Notes under the pieces: generated by a model
Seen by the model: the letters and a program-made list of their open reading frames with translations, nothing else
Told to the model about the DNA's origin: nothing
Databases searched by the model: none
In this document: positions 45,334 through 53,955 of the stretch, one piece after another
How positions within the stretch are numbered: the stretch's first letter is position 1
Layout: every line of letters begins with the position of its first letter
Assembly: GCA_017694875.1 (NCBI GenBank)
Contig: JADIMG010000089.1
Span: forward strand, 1-62,463
Direction: 5' to 3'
Length of the DNA: 62,463 nt
DNA from: Candidatus Gallipaludibacter merdavium
GTDB lineage: Bacteria; Bacteroidota; Bacteroidia; Bacteroidales; Paludibacteraceae
Position numbers and translations under genes: made by a program

Positions 45334-46188
45334 TTATATAAATGGAGATATATTGATTCTTACTTTATTATCATCAGATATAAAATTATCTGATTGTCTT
45401 GCATATATTGCTGATTTTATAACTCCTCCGTTTTGATAGAAATTTACTTTTTTGTTTATTTGTAATATAAAACCTTTAGTTGATGTTTGAATACTGAAAT
45501 GTACAGGTAGGAATTTATATCCTCTTACTTTTAATTTTATTTGGTGGTGTAAATCCTTGTCTGGATCGGAACCATAAGTATTTATACCATCATATATTGG
45601 TAATGCTGCAAGATATGAACGATTATTTGTGCGCATACTCATGTCTTCTATGATTATTACGCCTTTAAGCGAATTTTCTGGTATATTGGATAGCAAGTTT
45701 ATACGCTGTTTCAATTTCTCATTGGTTAAACGTAAATCATCGGATATGAATTTTTCTTTATCATATTTACCTTGTAGTTCTTTGATTTTGACTATATGCT
45801 CATTTAGTATCCTATTATTGTTTAAAATTTTTTCTTCGTTGTCTTTAATTAGTTCGGTTATTTTTTTTTGATATACAAATATTTGAGTGGATAAATCTTC
45901 ATTTCGAGAATTTAAATCACTAATTTGTTCTTTGCTTTTGTTAAGTTGTTGAATTAGATTTTCTATTTTAATTTTGTTGGATTCTATCTCGCTCTCATAT
46001 TTTATTTTGATTTCTCTTTCTGCTTTCAATCGTTCTTTAATTATTTTAATTCTCTCTTCTTCCATTTTGGAAATAGATTGTGGTATTACATCTGGGAATA
46101 TAATCCGTACGTATCCACAGTTGTGGCAGACATTATCAGTCAAAGCTTCTCCACAGACTCGACATTGTATAATAGTTTTAGTTGTCAT
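45334..46188 (-). CDS. Zinc-ribbon, coiled-coil, FHA-like protein
   Basis: A 284-residue cytoplasmic protein. A zinc ribbon opens it (CRVCGEAL, CHNCGYVRI, about 9-28). A long coiled coil runs from about 40 to 165. The last 100 residues resemble an FHA phosphothreonine-binding domain (YDGINTYGSDPDKDLHHQIKL, then LPVHFSIQTSTKGFILQ), although the usual Arg and Ser-x-x-His positions are not clear. FHA proteins read Thr phosphorylation, which fits the kinase and phosphatase next door. Its start overlaps the AAA+ gene's end by 11 bases. Confidence 0.65.
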   Translation of the reverse strand: MTTKTIIQCRVCGEALTDNVCHNCGYVRIIFPDVIPQSISKMEEERIKIIKERLKAEREIKIKYESEIESNKIKIENLIQQLNKSKEQISDLNSRNEDLSTQIFVYQKKITELIKDNEEKILNNNRILNEHIVKIKELQGKYDKEKFISDDLRLTNEKLKQRINLLSNIPENSLKGVIIIEDMSMRTNNRSYLAALPIYDGINTYGSDPDKDLHHQIKLKVRGYKFLPVHFSIQTSTKGFILQINKKVNFYQNGGVIKSAIYARQSDNFISDDNKVRINISPFI

Positions 46189-49100
46189 TATTATTCATCT
46201 TAATGTTTAAAGTATTTTGATTAAAGAGCTGCAATATGTCAGATGCAATATTTAGATAGAATCCATGTTCATTTATTCCACCATGAAGAACTCCTATAAC
46301 TCGCATAGATTCAGCCAAAATTACTGGTCCTCCAGATGATCCATGGGTAGCTTGTGCTTCGGTACGTATAGCGTCAAAACAACGAATGCTACCATTTTCA
46401 TTTCTAACTTCTAATCCTCTTTCTGAATTGTAAATAGCTCCACTGGTTAGTCCTGCCATATTTGATACTTGTTTCCCTAATGGAAATGCTATTATACTGA
46501 TTTTAGTAGCAGGACTGCGTGGGGTATCAATATCTATAATGAAATATTTGGCATCTGGAGGAAGTGATTCTACTTGAAGAATTGCAAAATCTATTTCAGG
46601 ATTGTTCCATAATAATCTGGCAGTAGTTCTTTTGATAGAATTTTTGTAATTGAGTGTAAAATGAAACTCTCCAAATCCTTCAACAACGTGACTTGCTGTC
46701 ATGATATATCGGTTTTTGATAGAGATAATAAATGCTGTTCCACAAGTGTTTTCGCTTTCAATCAATCCTACCGACGTATATATATCATCTCCTATATTCA
46801 CAGATTTGGATTCATCTTCATGTGAACAATCTAATATGCCTGTGAATGTCTTGTCTGAAGAAAATGATGCTTTTGCAGAAGCCAGATGTTGAAGTACATG
46901 ATCTTTAGTTATTGGGAAATCGCATGGTAGGATTTTTTTTGCCAAATCCATGTTCTTCTGTTGTTCGGGAGTTGCATTAAGGTAACGTAAATCACGATTT
47001 TGAATTAATGTTTCCATTAAATTTTCAACAACACCTCCATTACCAAATTCTCGATCACGAGTAAATGATTGAAAATATTGGAGTGCAACATCTCTACATT
47101 CATCAGCATCCATTATTGTATCGTTGCTTGATGATACCATACGTTGTAAAATCTCATATAGTTCCTCGTTAGTGTAATCGTTAAAGGTTATTTCCACGAA
47201 CCTTCTTTTTAATCCTTTATTGATACTATACAATTGATGCATTTCATCAGGGTAACCAGCCATTATAACAGATAATTTGTTCTTGAACTCCTCGAGCTCT
47301 AAGTTACCGACAATGTCTGCTATTACCCTTTCATTTCCTCGCAAGCTATAGGCTTCATCTATAAAAACTACTTTCCCAATATTGTTCTCAAAAAGCTCTT
47401 TTATGTCTTTTGGTGTGTATTGTAGCAAAATTGACCCTGAAATCTCCGTAAGTATTTCTCCTGTACTATCAGGAAATATTCCTAATTTACAAAGTAAACG
47501 ACCAAAGATTCTGGCAATCGTTGTTTTACCGGTTCCTGGATTTCCTATAAACAAAAAGTTGAGTTTTGGAATTTTAGGTTTATAATCATCTATTATTTTT
47601 AGCTTTTTTCTGTCAGCTACTATTTTGTTGAAGAGTGTCCTCGCAAGTTCTTTTACACTTTCTTGACCTATTACATTATTAAATTCATTCATCAGTTCAT
47701 TGACATCTAAAACCGAATCATCAATGAGTTTACGCAAATCATTTGGAAGATGTACTATATCAATGGGTTCTGATGTTCCTAACGTATTATAATGACTTGT
47801 TATTAGACTAACAAGATTTTCCATATCTCCAACATTGCCGAATTTTTTGTTTTTATAAGCCCATTTATAACGGATTATGTTGCGGAGTGCTATTTTAAAT
47901 GCGTCAGTAGTAGGTATCTTAATCATACTCAGTGCTATGTTGTATAGCACTTCTGGGGAATAATCTTTGAATGTAAAAAAACCAAGTTTATCATTAAATC
48001 GACGTCGGAATCCTTGATTACCATTGTTTATCAAGTCCATTATTTCGTCTGTATAACCGGCAAATATAACCAAGGAATCATCATGGTCTTCCATAAATTG
48101 TATTAGAACTTCAATAGCTTCTTTCCCGTAATCTACTGTCTCATGATTATTTGAGCCAGACATGAGCCCGTATGCTTCATCAATAAATAGTACGCCTCCT
48201 CTTGCACGTTCGCATACTGCGCGTGTTTTAGGTTTGGTTTCTCCTACATATTGACCTATGAGTTCATCAGTAGATACTTTCATAAAATGACCTTTTGGAA
48301 GAAGTCCGTCTTCTTGTAATATTTCTCCAAATAATCTTGCGACAGTACTTTTCCCTGTTCCTGGACTTCCCATTAATGCCATATGTGGTCTGAATCTTCC
48401 GTTCCCTTTACCCTTTTGGTGTTCTGCTAAGGCATGACGATAGTTTTTAAATTGTTCGCGTATGTTGTCAATTCCTTCTAATGCATTGAGTCTATCTATT
48501 GCTTTTACAGTATCCATTTTTTCAATTATTGAATCAAGTTTGGATTCTTCTAAATATTCGCTTATTAATGATAGTTTCTTTCCTTTGTTCTCGCTAGTTG
48601 TACCTTGCCAAAGTCGTAGTATAATTTTTTCCAATGTTACATTACCGAACAAGTGTGGTAATCCGTCTTGTGAAAATAATCTTCTTCTGTTTAACATATT
48701 TGCTATTTCGTCCCGTTCTGGCCCCCCAAGAAAAAATACCGATTTACCTTGTTGACTTCTGTATTGGCTTATTTTCGCATCCTCTTCTCCTCCAATATCA
48801 AGCATTATTAAATCTTTAAATGGAGAAAGAAGAAATAATTCATTGCTCGCATGTTCAAAACTTTCTGCAAAAAGTTTTGGCGACATATAGTCATAAAGTA
48901 CAATGATACGTATGGTTAGTTTGTTTCTTTTGAAATTAGTGCTTAATTCTGTCCAACGATTTAAAAAATACTTACGTTGGTTTTCATCTAAAGTAAATGT
49001 TGTTGGGTTTACAAAAATAATAGCTAACTTCGATTTAGGATTATTCTTTACATAACCAAATACATTTTTTAGAAATCCTTCATCTTGATGTACAATAAAT

Positions 49101-49501
49101 TTTCGCTGATTTCCGAATGATTCCACAACAATTGAATCATGATGCGAGTTGTTTATATCACTGATTGTCTGACTCTCAATGGAATTTACGTTTCGGCTTT
49201 TGTTCATAGGTCCTTTCCCCTTGAAAAAATCATGCTTTCTTCCTTGATCTGATTGCCTGGTATTGCGAGATGTGAACGAAAAAAATTTTAGCAAAGGCTC
49301 TTCTTCATATGCAAAAGCGCTATCGTCATAAAAAATAGGAATATAACCTTCCTCTTTGAGATAGAGGTATAATATTTCTCGTATGTTATAAATACGCAAA
49401 TCTTCAGTTATATATACCTCACTTGAACTATTTATTCCATATATGGCGGTAAATAATTCTCGCTTGTCTATATTTAATGCTTTAATTCGTGATGTTGTCA
49501 T
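46178..49501 (-). CDS. Double AAA+ ATPase fused to trypsin-like protease
   Basis: An 1107-residue protein and the largest of the operon. About 1-330 is an N-terminal region without recognised domain. Two CbbX/SpoVK-type AAA+ modules follow. The first has Walker A GSPGTGKST at 378-386 and FIDEAYG with Asp441-Glu442; the second has GNPGTGKTT at 653-661 and VFIDEAYSL. Residues about 905-1100 are a chymotrypsin-fold serine protease with a complete triad: His938 (TASHVV), Asp971 (EIDFAI) and Ser1056 (GSSGGP). It may unfold or remodel targets and cleave them, or the protease may act when the ATPase is triggered. No signal peptide, so it works in the cytoplasm. Confidence 0.88.
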   Translation of the reverse strand: MTTSRIKALNIDKRELFTAIYGINSSSEVYITEDLRIYNIREILYLYLKEEGYIPIFYDDSAFAYEEEPLLKFFSFTSRNTRQSDQGRKHDFFKGKGPMNKSRNVNSIESQTISDINNSHHDSIVVESFGNQRKFIVHQDEGFLKNVFGYVKNNPKSKLAIIFVNPTTFTLDENQRKYFLNRWTELSTNFKRNKLTIRIIVLYDYMSPKLFAESFEHASNELFLLSPFKDLIMLDIGGEEDAKISQYRSQQGKSVFFLGGPERDEIANMLNRRRLFSQDGLPHLFGNVTLEKIILRLWQGTTSENKGKKLSLISEYLEESKLDSIIEKMDTVKAIDRLNALEGIDNIREQFKNYRHALAEHQKGKGNGRFRPHMALMGSPGTGKSTVARLFGEILQEDGLLPKGHFMKVSTDELIGQYVGETKPKTRAVCERARGGVLFIDEAYGLMSGSNNHETVDYGKEAIEVLIQFMEDHDDSLVIFAGYTDEIMDLINNGNQGFRRRFNDKLGFFTFKDYSPEVLYNIALSMIKIPTTDAFKIALRNIIRYKWAYKNKKFGNVGDMENLVSLITSHYNTLGTSEPIDIVHLPNDLRKLIDDSVLDVNELMNEFNNVIGQESVKELARTLFNKIVADRKKLKIIDDYKPKIPKLNFLFIGNPGTGKTTIARIFGRLLCKLGIFPDSTGEILTEISGSILLQYTPKDIKELFENNIGKVVFIDEAYSLRGNERVIADIVGNLELEEFKNKLSVIMAGYPDEMHQLYSINKGLKRRFVEITFNDYTNEELYEILQRMVSSSNDTIMDADECRDVALQYFQSFTRDREFGNGGVVENLMETLIQNRDLRYLNATPEQQKNMDLAKKILPCDFPITKDHVLQHLASAKASFSSDKTFTGILDCSHEDESKSVNIGDDIYTSVGLIESENTCGTAFIISIKNRYIMTASHVVEGFGEFHFTLNYKNSIKRTTARLLWNNPEIDFAILQVESLPPDAKYFIIDIDTPRSPATKISIIAFPLGKQVSNMAGLTSGAIYNSERGLEVRNENGSIRCFDAIRTEAQATHGSSGGPVILAESMRVIGVLHGGINEHGFYLNIASDILQLFNQNTLNIKMNNNDN

Positions 49502-49503
49502 AA

Positions 49504-51018
49504 TTAATGAACTGATAGGGTTTGTTGTAACTTCTTAGCTGCTCCTTTTTGACGCATATCAGCAGCCCGACGAAGTTGTTCAACTTTTCCATCTCCATGT
49601 CGTGGCTCACGTAGTTCTCCAAGTTTATAACCGCTTTTTTCTATCTCTCGCTTTATTTCTTCCATACGACTTTGAAATGCTCCTGCCGACTCATTTAGCT
49701 CATCATTTCGATGAAAAATTATCTGATTTCCTTTTTTGCCATTTTTTTCTTCTGGGAGAATGAGAATTGATATTTCTTCCCCAGTACCTGGTTTTCTAAG
49801 AATAGCAAAAGTTCCTTCTCGCCAGTCGCTTTCTTCTATTCCACCCAAAAAATCAGGTTCTTCCTTAAGTTCCCAGCCTTGTCGTATCATTGCGTTAAGT
49901 ATATCATTTGAAATAATAACCCGTTGTTCGCTTAAAGTGCCAAGTTCGGATGCTTCAATAATTAGTTTTTCTGCCATTTGTTGCAGACTGGCAACTTTAT
50001 CTTGTATTTCTTTAAGGCGCATTAAATCGGGTGGCATATTATCGATCTCTATTTTTAATTTTTTTATTTCATCAATAGTTTGTTTATATGCCCCGTGAGT
50101 CCAATAATCTGCTTTTAGTTCTTCTTCTGTTCCTTCTTCATATAGAGAAGGAACTTTTATGTTTTCTGCTTGTTCTAAAAGTTTTAAAACAGCAATTGCA
50201 GCAGATAATGTAGCATTATGTTTAGGTTCCCATTCGCAGCGACGGCGTATCGCTTCGTTTTCCATGACGATTATTTCATCTATCAAATCATTTGCATCAG
50301 ATATGGTGCATGAATCTGGATTGTTTCCAATGGATCTTAATCGTTTTTCTTTCAAAGCAATTCTGTCTAATATTTCACGAGGTGCGAATTTGGAAACATT
50401 TGTTCTTTCTCTTACAGATTCTAATAATGCTAATGCTGCACCTGCTGCAAGTAGTTTATTGTTTGTGTTATTATTTTGTTTTTCTAGCAGACTTTGTAAG
50501 CTGTTTTTTAGTCTGGTTATTGCTTCTTCTTGTTGATTGAATCTATTGTCGACCTCTTTTGTGAGAATTGTTATGTCATTTGCAATAGATTGTAATCCAT
50601 TGGAAAGAATATTTATGTTTTTGTCTAAACGATTCACCTCAGTTATGATATGTTTATTTTGTTTCTCTATGGCATTATTAACTGTGTCAGATAGATTTAA
50701 TAGATTTAAAGAATGTTGTCTGTCCATCTCTTCCAGTTGTAGTGAGATTTCTTTTGATTGTTGGTCTATTTTTGCTCCTAACTGACGTTGTACTTTTTCA
50801 ATACGATTTCCTAAATCTTGGCTAACTTTACTGACTCGAGTATTAAGTTCTTCTCCCATCCGACGTGTTTTTTCAGATGATTCTTGAATGGCTTTCTTTA
50901 TTGCTTCTTCTTGTGATTTTGCTATTGACTCGTTTAATTGGTTTTTTGCACGTTTAATAGCCCGTTCTAATCCATCGTTGAGTTCATTTAGTGATGTTCC
51001 TTTGATATCTCTACTCAT
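49504..51018 (-). CDS. Long coiled-coil protein
   Basis: A 504-residue protein, almost all helical for the first 200 residues (repeated hydrophobic heptads such as RVSKVSQDLGNRIEKVQRQL), then a mixed region and a C-terminal globular part near 380-460 (GGIEESDWREGTFAILRKP, EEISILILPEEKNGKKGN). A short Ala/Leu stretch near 190-200 (LLAAGAALALL) is too short and irregular to call a membrane helix. I do not recognise the family. It sits two bases upstream of the AAA+-protease gene and may be its adaptor or substrate carrier. Confidence 0.7.
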   Translation of the reverse strand: MSRDIKGTSLNELNDGLERAIKRAKNQLNESIAKSQEEAIKKAIQESSEKTRRMGEELNTRVSKVSQDLGNRIEKVQRQLGAKIDQQSKEISLQLEEMDRQHSLNLLNLSDTVNNAIEKQNKHIITEVNRLDKNINILSNGLQSIANDITILTKEVDNRFNQQEEAITRLKNSLQSLLEKQNNNTNNKLLAAGAALALLESVRERTNVSKFAPREILDRIALKEKRLRSIGNNPDSCTISDANDLIDEIIVMENEAIRRRCEWEPKHNATLSAAIAVLKLLEQAENIKVPSLYEEGTEEELKADYWTHGAYKQTIDEIKKLKIEIDNMPPDLMRLKEIQDKVASLQQMAEKLIIEASELGTLSEQRVIISNDILNAMIRQGWELKEEPDFLGGIEESDWREGTFAILRKPGTGEEISILILPEEKNGKKGNQIIFHRNDELNESAGAFQSRMEEIKREIEKSGYKLGELREPRHGDGKVEQLRRAADMRQKGAAKKLQQTLSVH

Positions 51019-51030
51019 ATTCAGTTTATA

Positions 51031-51606
51031 TTAATGGTTTTGATTTTTTAATGGTACTCCGATTGATGAATATGTTCCATCAGAGTTTACGATATATTGT
51101 TGTTTTCTAATTCCTGATTCCATTTCTGGAATATACGCATCCAATCTATTACTAATAGATATAATTTTCTGATTTATTGATCCTTTTATTCCCTTATTGT
51201 CATTTAGTGAATCAATATATTTCCCATCAATGATTATATCACTCGATTCTATTAGATCTTTAGCTCCTTTTATTGTCTTTAATTCAGAATAGCTATATCC
51301 GGTATATATTATCACAGTTATTTCTGGGCGATGAAGTTTTACTTTTTTAAGAAGAGATGCAAGTGCTTCTGCTTGTAGGAATGGTTCTCCTCCGCTAATT
51401 GTTATACCATCAATTCCTTTAGTTAAAACAATATCTGCTGCAATATCTTCACTTTCTAAATCTATACCTTTGTCTAATGCCCAACTTTCGGGAGTTATAC
51501 AGTATGGACAGTATTGTTTACATCCTTGAACCCATATAATGTATCTATTACCAGGTCCGAGAACATGTGTTCCTTTTCTACATATATCAAATATTTTAAT
51601 AGTCAT
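51031..51606 (-). CDS. Radical-SAM activase-like enzyme (NrdG/PflA-like)
   Basis: A 191-residue radical-SAM protein. The Cys triad CKQYCPYC (Cys29, Cys33, Cys36, spacing C-x3-C-x2-C) binds a 4Fe-4S cluster, and ISGGEPF is the SAM-binding strand. The overall shape matches activating enzymes that install glycyl radicals, such as anaerobic ribonucleotide reductase activase. The ATG at 51606 is chosen because it follows the previous stop by one base; an earlier in-frame start at 51657 lies inside the previous gene. No glycyl-radical partner is encoded nearby, so the target is unknown. Confidence 0.85.
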   Translation of the reverse strand: MTIKIFDICRKGTHVLGPGNRYIIWVQGCKQYCPYCITPESWALDKGIDLESEDIAADIVLTKGIDGITISGGEPFLQAEALASLLKKVKLHRPEITVIIYTGYSYSELKTIKGAKDLIESSDIIIDGKYIDSLNDNKGIKGSINQKIISISNRLDAYIPEMESGIRKQQYIVNSDGTYSSIGVPLKNQNH

Positions 51607-51607
51607 A

Positions 51608-52027
51608 TTATTTTTGATGATAAAGTTCTGCAATCGAATTCCCTTCTCTTTCTTCAACTTTTAATCTAGTTAGATTGTCAAATTCTGAAAGTAAAACTTT
51701 TATTTTTTCTTCAATATTTGAAAAGTCAGTATTTACCTTTTCAATGGCGTTTATTATTTTTTTGTTCTCGTTAAGATAACTTTTATATGATAATATTTTT
51801 TTTGAATATTCTTCTTGCATCTTTTGAAAATCTTTTTTTAACGCATCAGGAAAAGCATCTGTTATTATCATATCAAACTTTTCTATACCATTCTTTATTA
51901 AGATATAAAGCATAACCGCAAGTTTTGCATCATAATATCCTATTTCAAGCTCGTTTATTTGGTTTGTTATTGCAGATTCAATATCTGTCAATTTCATGTT
52001 ATGAAAAATATTATTAAGAGTTTCCAT
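51608..52027 (-). CDS. Small helical/coiled-coil protein
   Basis: A 139-residue protein predicted to be entirely helical (KLTDIESAITNQINELEIG, KKIINAIEKVNTDFSNIEEKIKVLL). I do not recognise a family. It is placed between the PIN-domain gene and the radical-SAM gene in a tight operon, with 1 and 12 base gaps, so it probably belongs to the same complex. Confidence 0.6.
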   Translation of the reverse strand: METLNNIFHNMKLTDIESAITNQINELEIGYYDAKLAVMLYILIKNGIEKFDMIITDAFPDALKKDFQKMQEEYSKKILSYKSYLNENKKIINAIEKVNTDFSNIEEKIKVLLSEFDNLTRLKVEEREGNSIAELYHQK

Positions 52028-52039
52028 CGCTTCTTACTG

Positions 52040-52390
52040 CTAGTATTTGTTTGTGAGTAAATCATTTAATGATATTGTATTTATATTACAACGTTGACAT
52101 TGCAGTTGGAATCCATTATCAGATGTCAACACTATAGGATTCATACTTTCTTTAATGTTCTTTGTTTTTTTATACTTAATGGCTATAGATAGAATTTTGT
52201 TGTCTCCTTTATGTTTGTTCATTCCTGTAGGTAGTAGGCTTGTATCGGGTTCTTCAAAAATAATTTTATGAGTTTTTTTTGCTTCCTTGTTTAGAAATTG
52301 TAATGCCATTTCTACATTGCGTTTTTTCTTTTGGTCCTTTTTATTTGGTGTGTCAAAATCTTTTTTTTTGTTGTCCAATTCGTCTATCAC
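52040..52390 (-). CDS. PIN-domain ribonuclease-like protein, start unresolved
   Basis: The frame stopping at 52040 continues open upstream to 52540 and encodes a PIN domain: CYIIDTNVFIDSP (first catalytic Asp), IILSGTVIDELDN, then GDNKILSIAI and VLTSDNGFQLQCQ (later acids). PIN domains are Mg-dependent RNases. The coordinates begin at the GTG at 52390, the only NTG codon near the front, but that start loses the first catalytic Asp. Between 52540 and 52480 no ATG, GTG or TTG occurs in frame. Either an unusual start is used, or the gene carries a 5' lesion. Confidence 0.6.
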   Translation of the reverse strand: MIDELDNKKKDFDTPNKKDQKKKRNVEMALQFLNKEAKKTHKIIFEEPDTSLLPTGMNKHKGDNKILSIAIKYKKTKNIKESMNPIVLTSDNGFQLQCQRCNINTISLNDLLTNKY

Positions 52391-52561
52391 TGTTCCTGAT
52401 AATATAATTGGACAATTACAATCGATTTTTTTTATAATTTGAGGACTATCTATGAATACGTTAGTATCTATGATGTAACAATCTGTTTTATTATTTGGTT
52501 TTTCTTTTCTATGGTTTGTAGGGAGTGTATTTGTATTTTTTTAAGACTATTTTGGCATATA

Positions 52562-53467
52562 TTAATAATGTTGTTTTTTTAAATGCTTATGTGTTGTATT
52601 AACAAACTCTGTTCCGGGTCCTGCTATTATGCAATTGTGGTATTTATTGTCATTAATGGAGTATACTGAAATGAATACATTTCCGTATGCGTCAATATAT
52701 GGTTGTAAACGAACAGTTTTACAGGGTGTGTCATTGATTAGCACATCATTTTTTGATTTGGTAGAAAAATCTTTTAGAATGTCTTTCCACTTAGTTTTTC
52801 CAAAAAATGTTGATTCCAATGATTCTGTTTCTAGTGGCACATATATTATTTCATTGTATCGTAAATTCATTAATGTATTCATAGGGGCTAATATACCAAC
52901 TTTTGAAATTCTTAGCTCCTCTTTAATATCTATACGTTTATCGAGATTAGTGTTGTTTTCTTCTCTTTCAAGGAAATATACTTTTGATGTTATTGATTGA
53001 ATAACATATTTGAGAGCTATATCTTTTGAAAAGATATTCTTAGCAACAATTAATTCGTCTTTATTGTCAATGCCTGTTTTTTTAAATTCCCTTGATAGTA
53101 AATTTATGATTGAGCCTAGATTGCAATATGTGTTGAAATATGCGTCAAACACCCAATGATGAGATATCTCATTAAATGCGAATAATGAGTTACGCTCTTG
53201 TTGATTAACTTCAGAATCTTTTAGAATTGTACTAAGCTTATGTTTAATTGATTGTCCTGTTGTGAGAATAGAGACTTTAGCAGGTTCAAAAACAGAATTT
53301 ATCGAACAGTCATAAATTACAAATTGCCTTTCGTAAATATAAAGCAATTTATACCTACCGGAAAGATTGTAGGTATCTGCTGCAAGAACTAACTTTATTT
53401 CTGGGTCTGAAATATGTTGTATGTCTTTCAGTCTATGCTTAATATATTCTTTGAAATTGGTTTCCAT
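52562..53467 (-). CDS. Unknown protein opening the AT-rich operon
   Basis: A 301-residue protein without signal peptide or membrane helix. I do not recognise a domain. Two segments may be beta-rich (YKLLYIYERQFVIYDCSINS near 40-58 and RLQPYIDAYGNVFISVYSI near 255-275). It is the first gene after the promoter at 53587-53616 and is followed by the PIN-domain frame. It may be a substrate-recognition or regulatory component. Confidence 0.65.
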   Translation of the reverse strand: METNFKEYIKHRLKDIQHISDPEIKLVLAADTYNLSGRYKLLYIYERQFVIYDCSINSVFEPAKVSILTTGQSIKHKLSTILKDSEVNQQERNSLFAFNEISHHWVFDAYFNTYCNLGSIINLLSREFKKTGIDNKDELIVAKNIFSKDIALKYVIQSITSKVYFLEREENNTNLDKRIDIKEELRISKVGILAPMNTLMNLRYNEIIYVPLETESLESTFFGKTKWKDILKDFSTKSKNDVLINDTPCKTVRLQPYIDAYGNVFISVYSINDNKYHNCIIAGPGTEFVNTTHKHLKKQHY

Positions 53468-53955
53468 GGATAGTCTATTTTTTAATAATCTATAATAGGT
53501 TGTTTTTAGTATATCTTGAACTTATTCTCATGATAGGTGAGACTTAAGGTAAATATGCTATTAGATAGTATTTTTTATTTATGTGACAAATATACAAATA
53601 TAATTTGATTAAACAATGATATAGTTGGCGGGTTATTCTTGAATATTATGTGTGTAATTGTTATTTTAAGTGTAATTTTTCTTTGTGGTACGCTGGAAAA
53701 CCAAATATTATTTTGTATAAGGATTCTTTTTATTGTTGCTTTCTTACATAGCTGTATATGTATTGGTATTTGTATAGATTTATGATGTGTTTTTTTATTG
53801 TGACAATGTATTAAATGTTTGATAATGATTTTTTGAATTCTTGGGGGATATGTGATTATCTATTTGTATGTTATGGCGCATGAATAAAAACAGATGATTA
53901 AAATGTTGTAATAAATTATAGGCTATTTTCTATCTTAAGCCAAACTAAGAAATAT
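53468..53955. other. Gene-free AT-rich spacer right of the operon
   Basis: The 488 bases hold the divergent promoter of the AT-rich operon near 53587-53616 and no supported gene. No inverted repeat or attachment-like direct repeat was seen at this edge or at 40641-40652. Confidence 0.5.
53587..53616 (-). promoter_or_regulatory. Promoter of the twelve-gene AT-rich operon
   Basis: On the minus strand TTG (53614-53616), 19 bases, TATATTTG (53587-53594). The leader to the first ATG at 53467 is about 110 bases. A second TATATTTG-like box overlaps at 53595-53602 without a partner. No other promoter of this form was noticed inside the operon. Confidence 0.6.

Noticed and set aside
42114-46188. Type VI secretion phosphorylation module (kinase, PP2C, FHA)
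   Set aside because: No sheath, tube, TssJLM-like or ClpV-type gene is present, and the AAA+ protein is of the CbbX type.
40652-53467. Integrative element or prophage
   Set aside because: No integrase, relaxase, phage structural gene or flanking direct repeat was found, although the composition suggests transfer.
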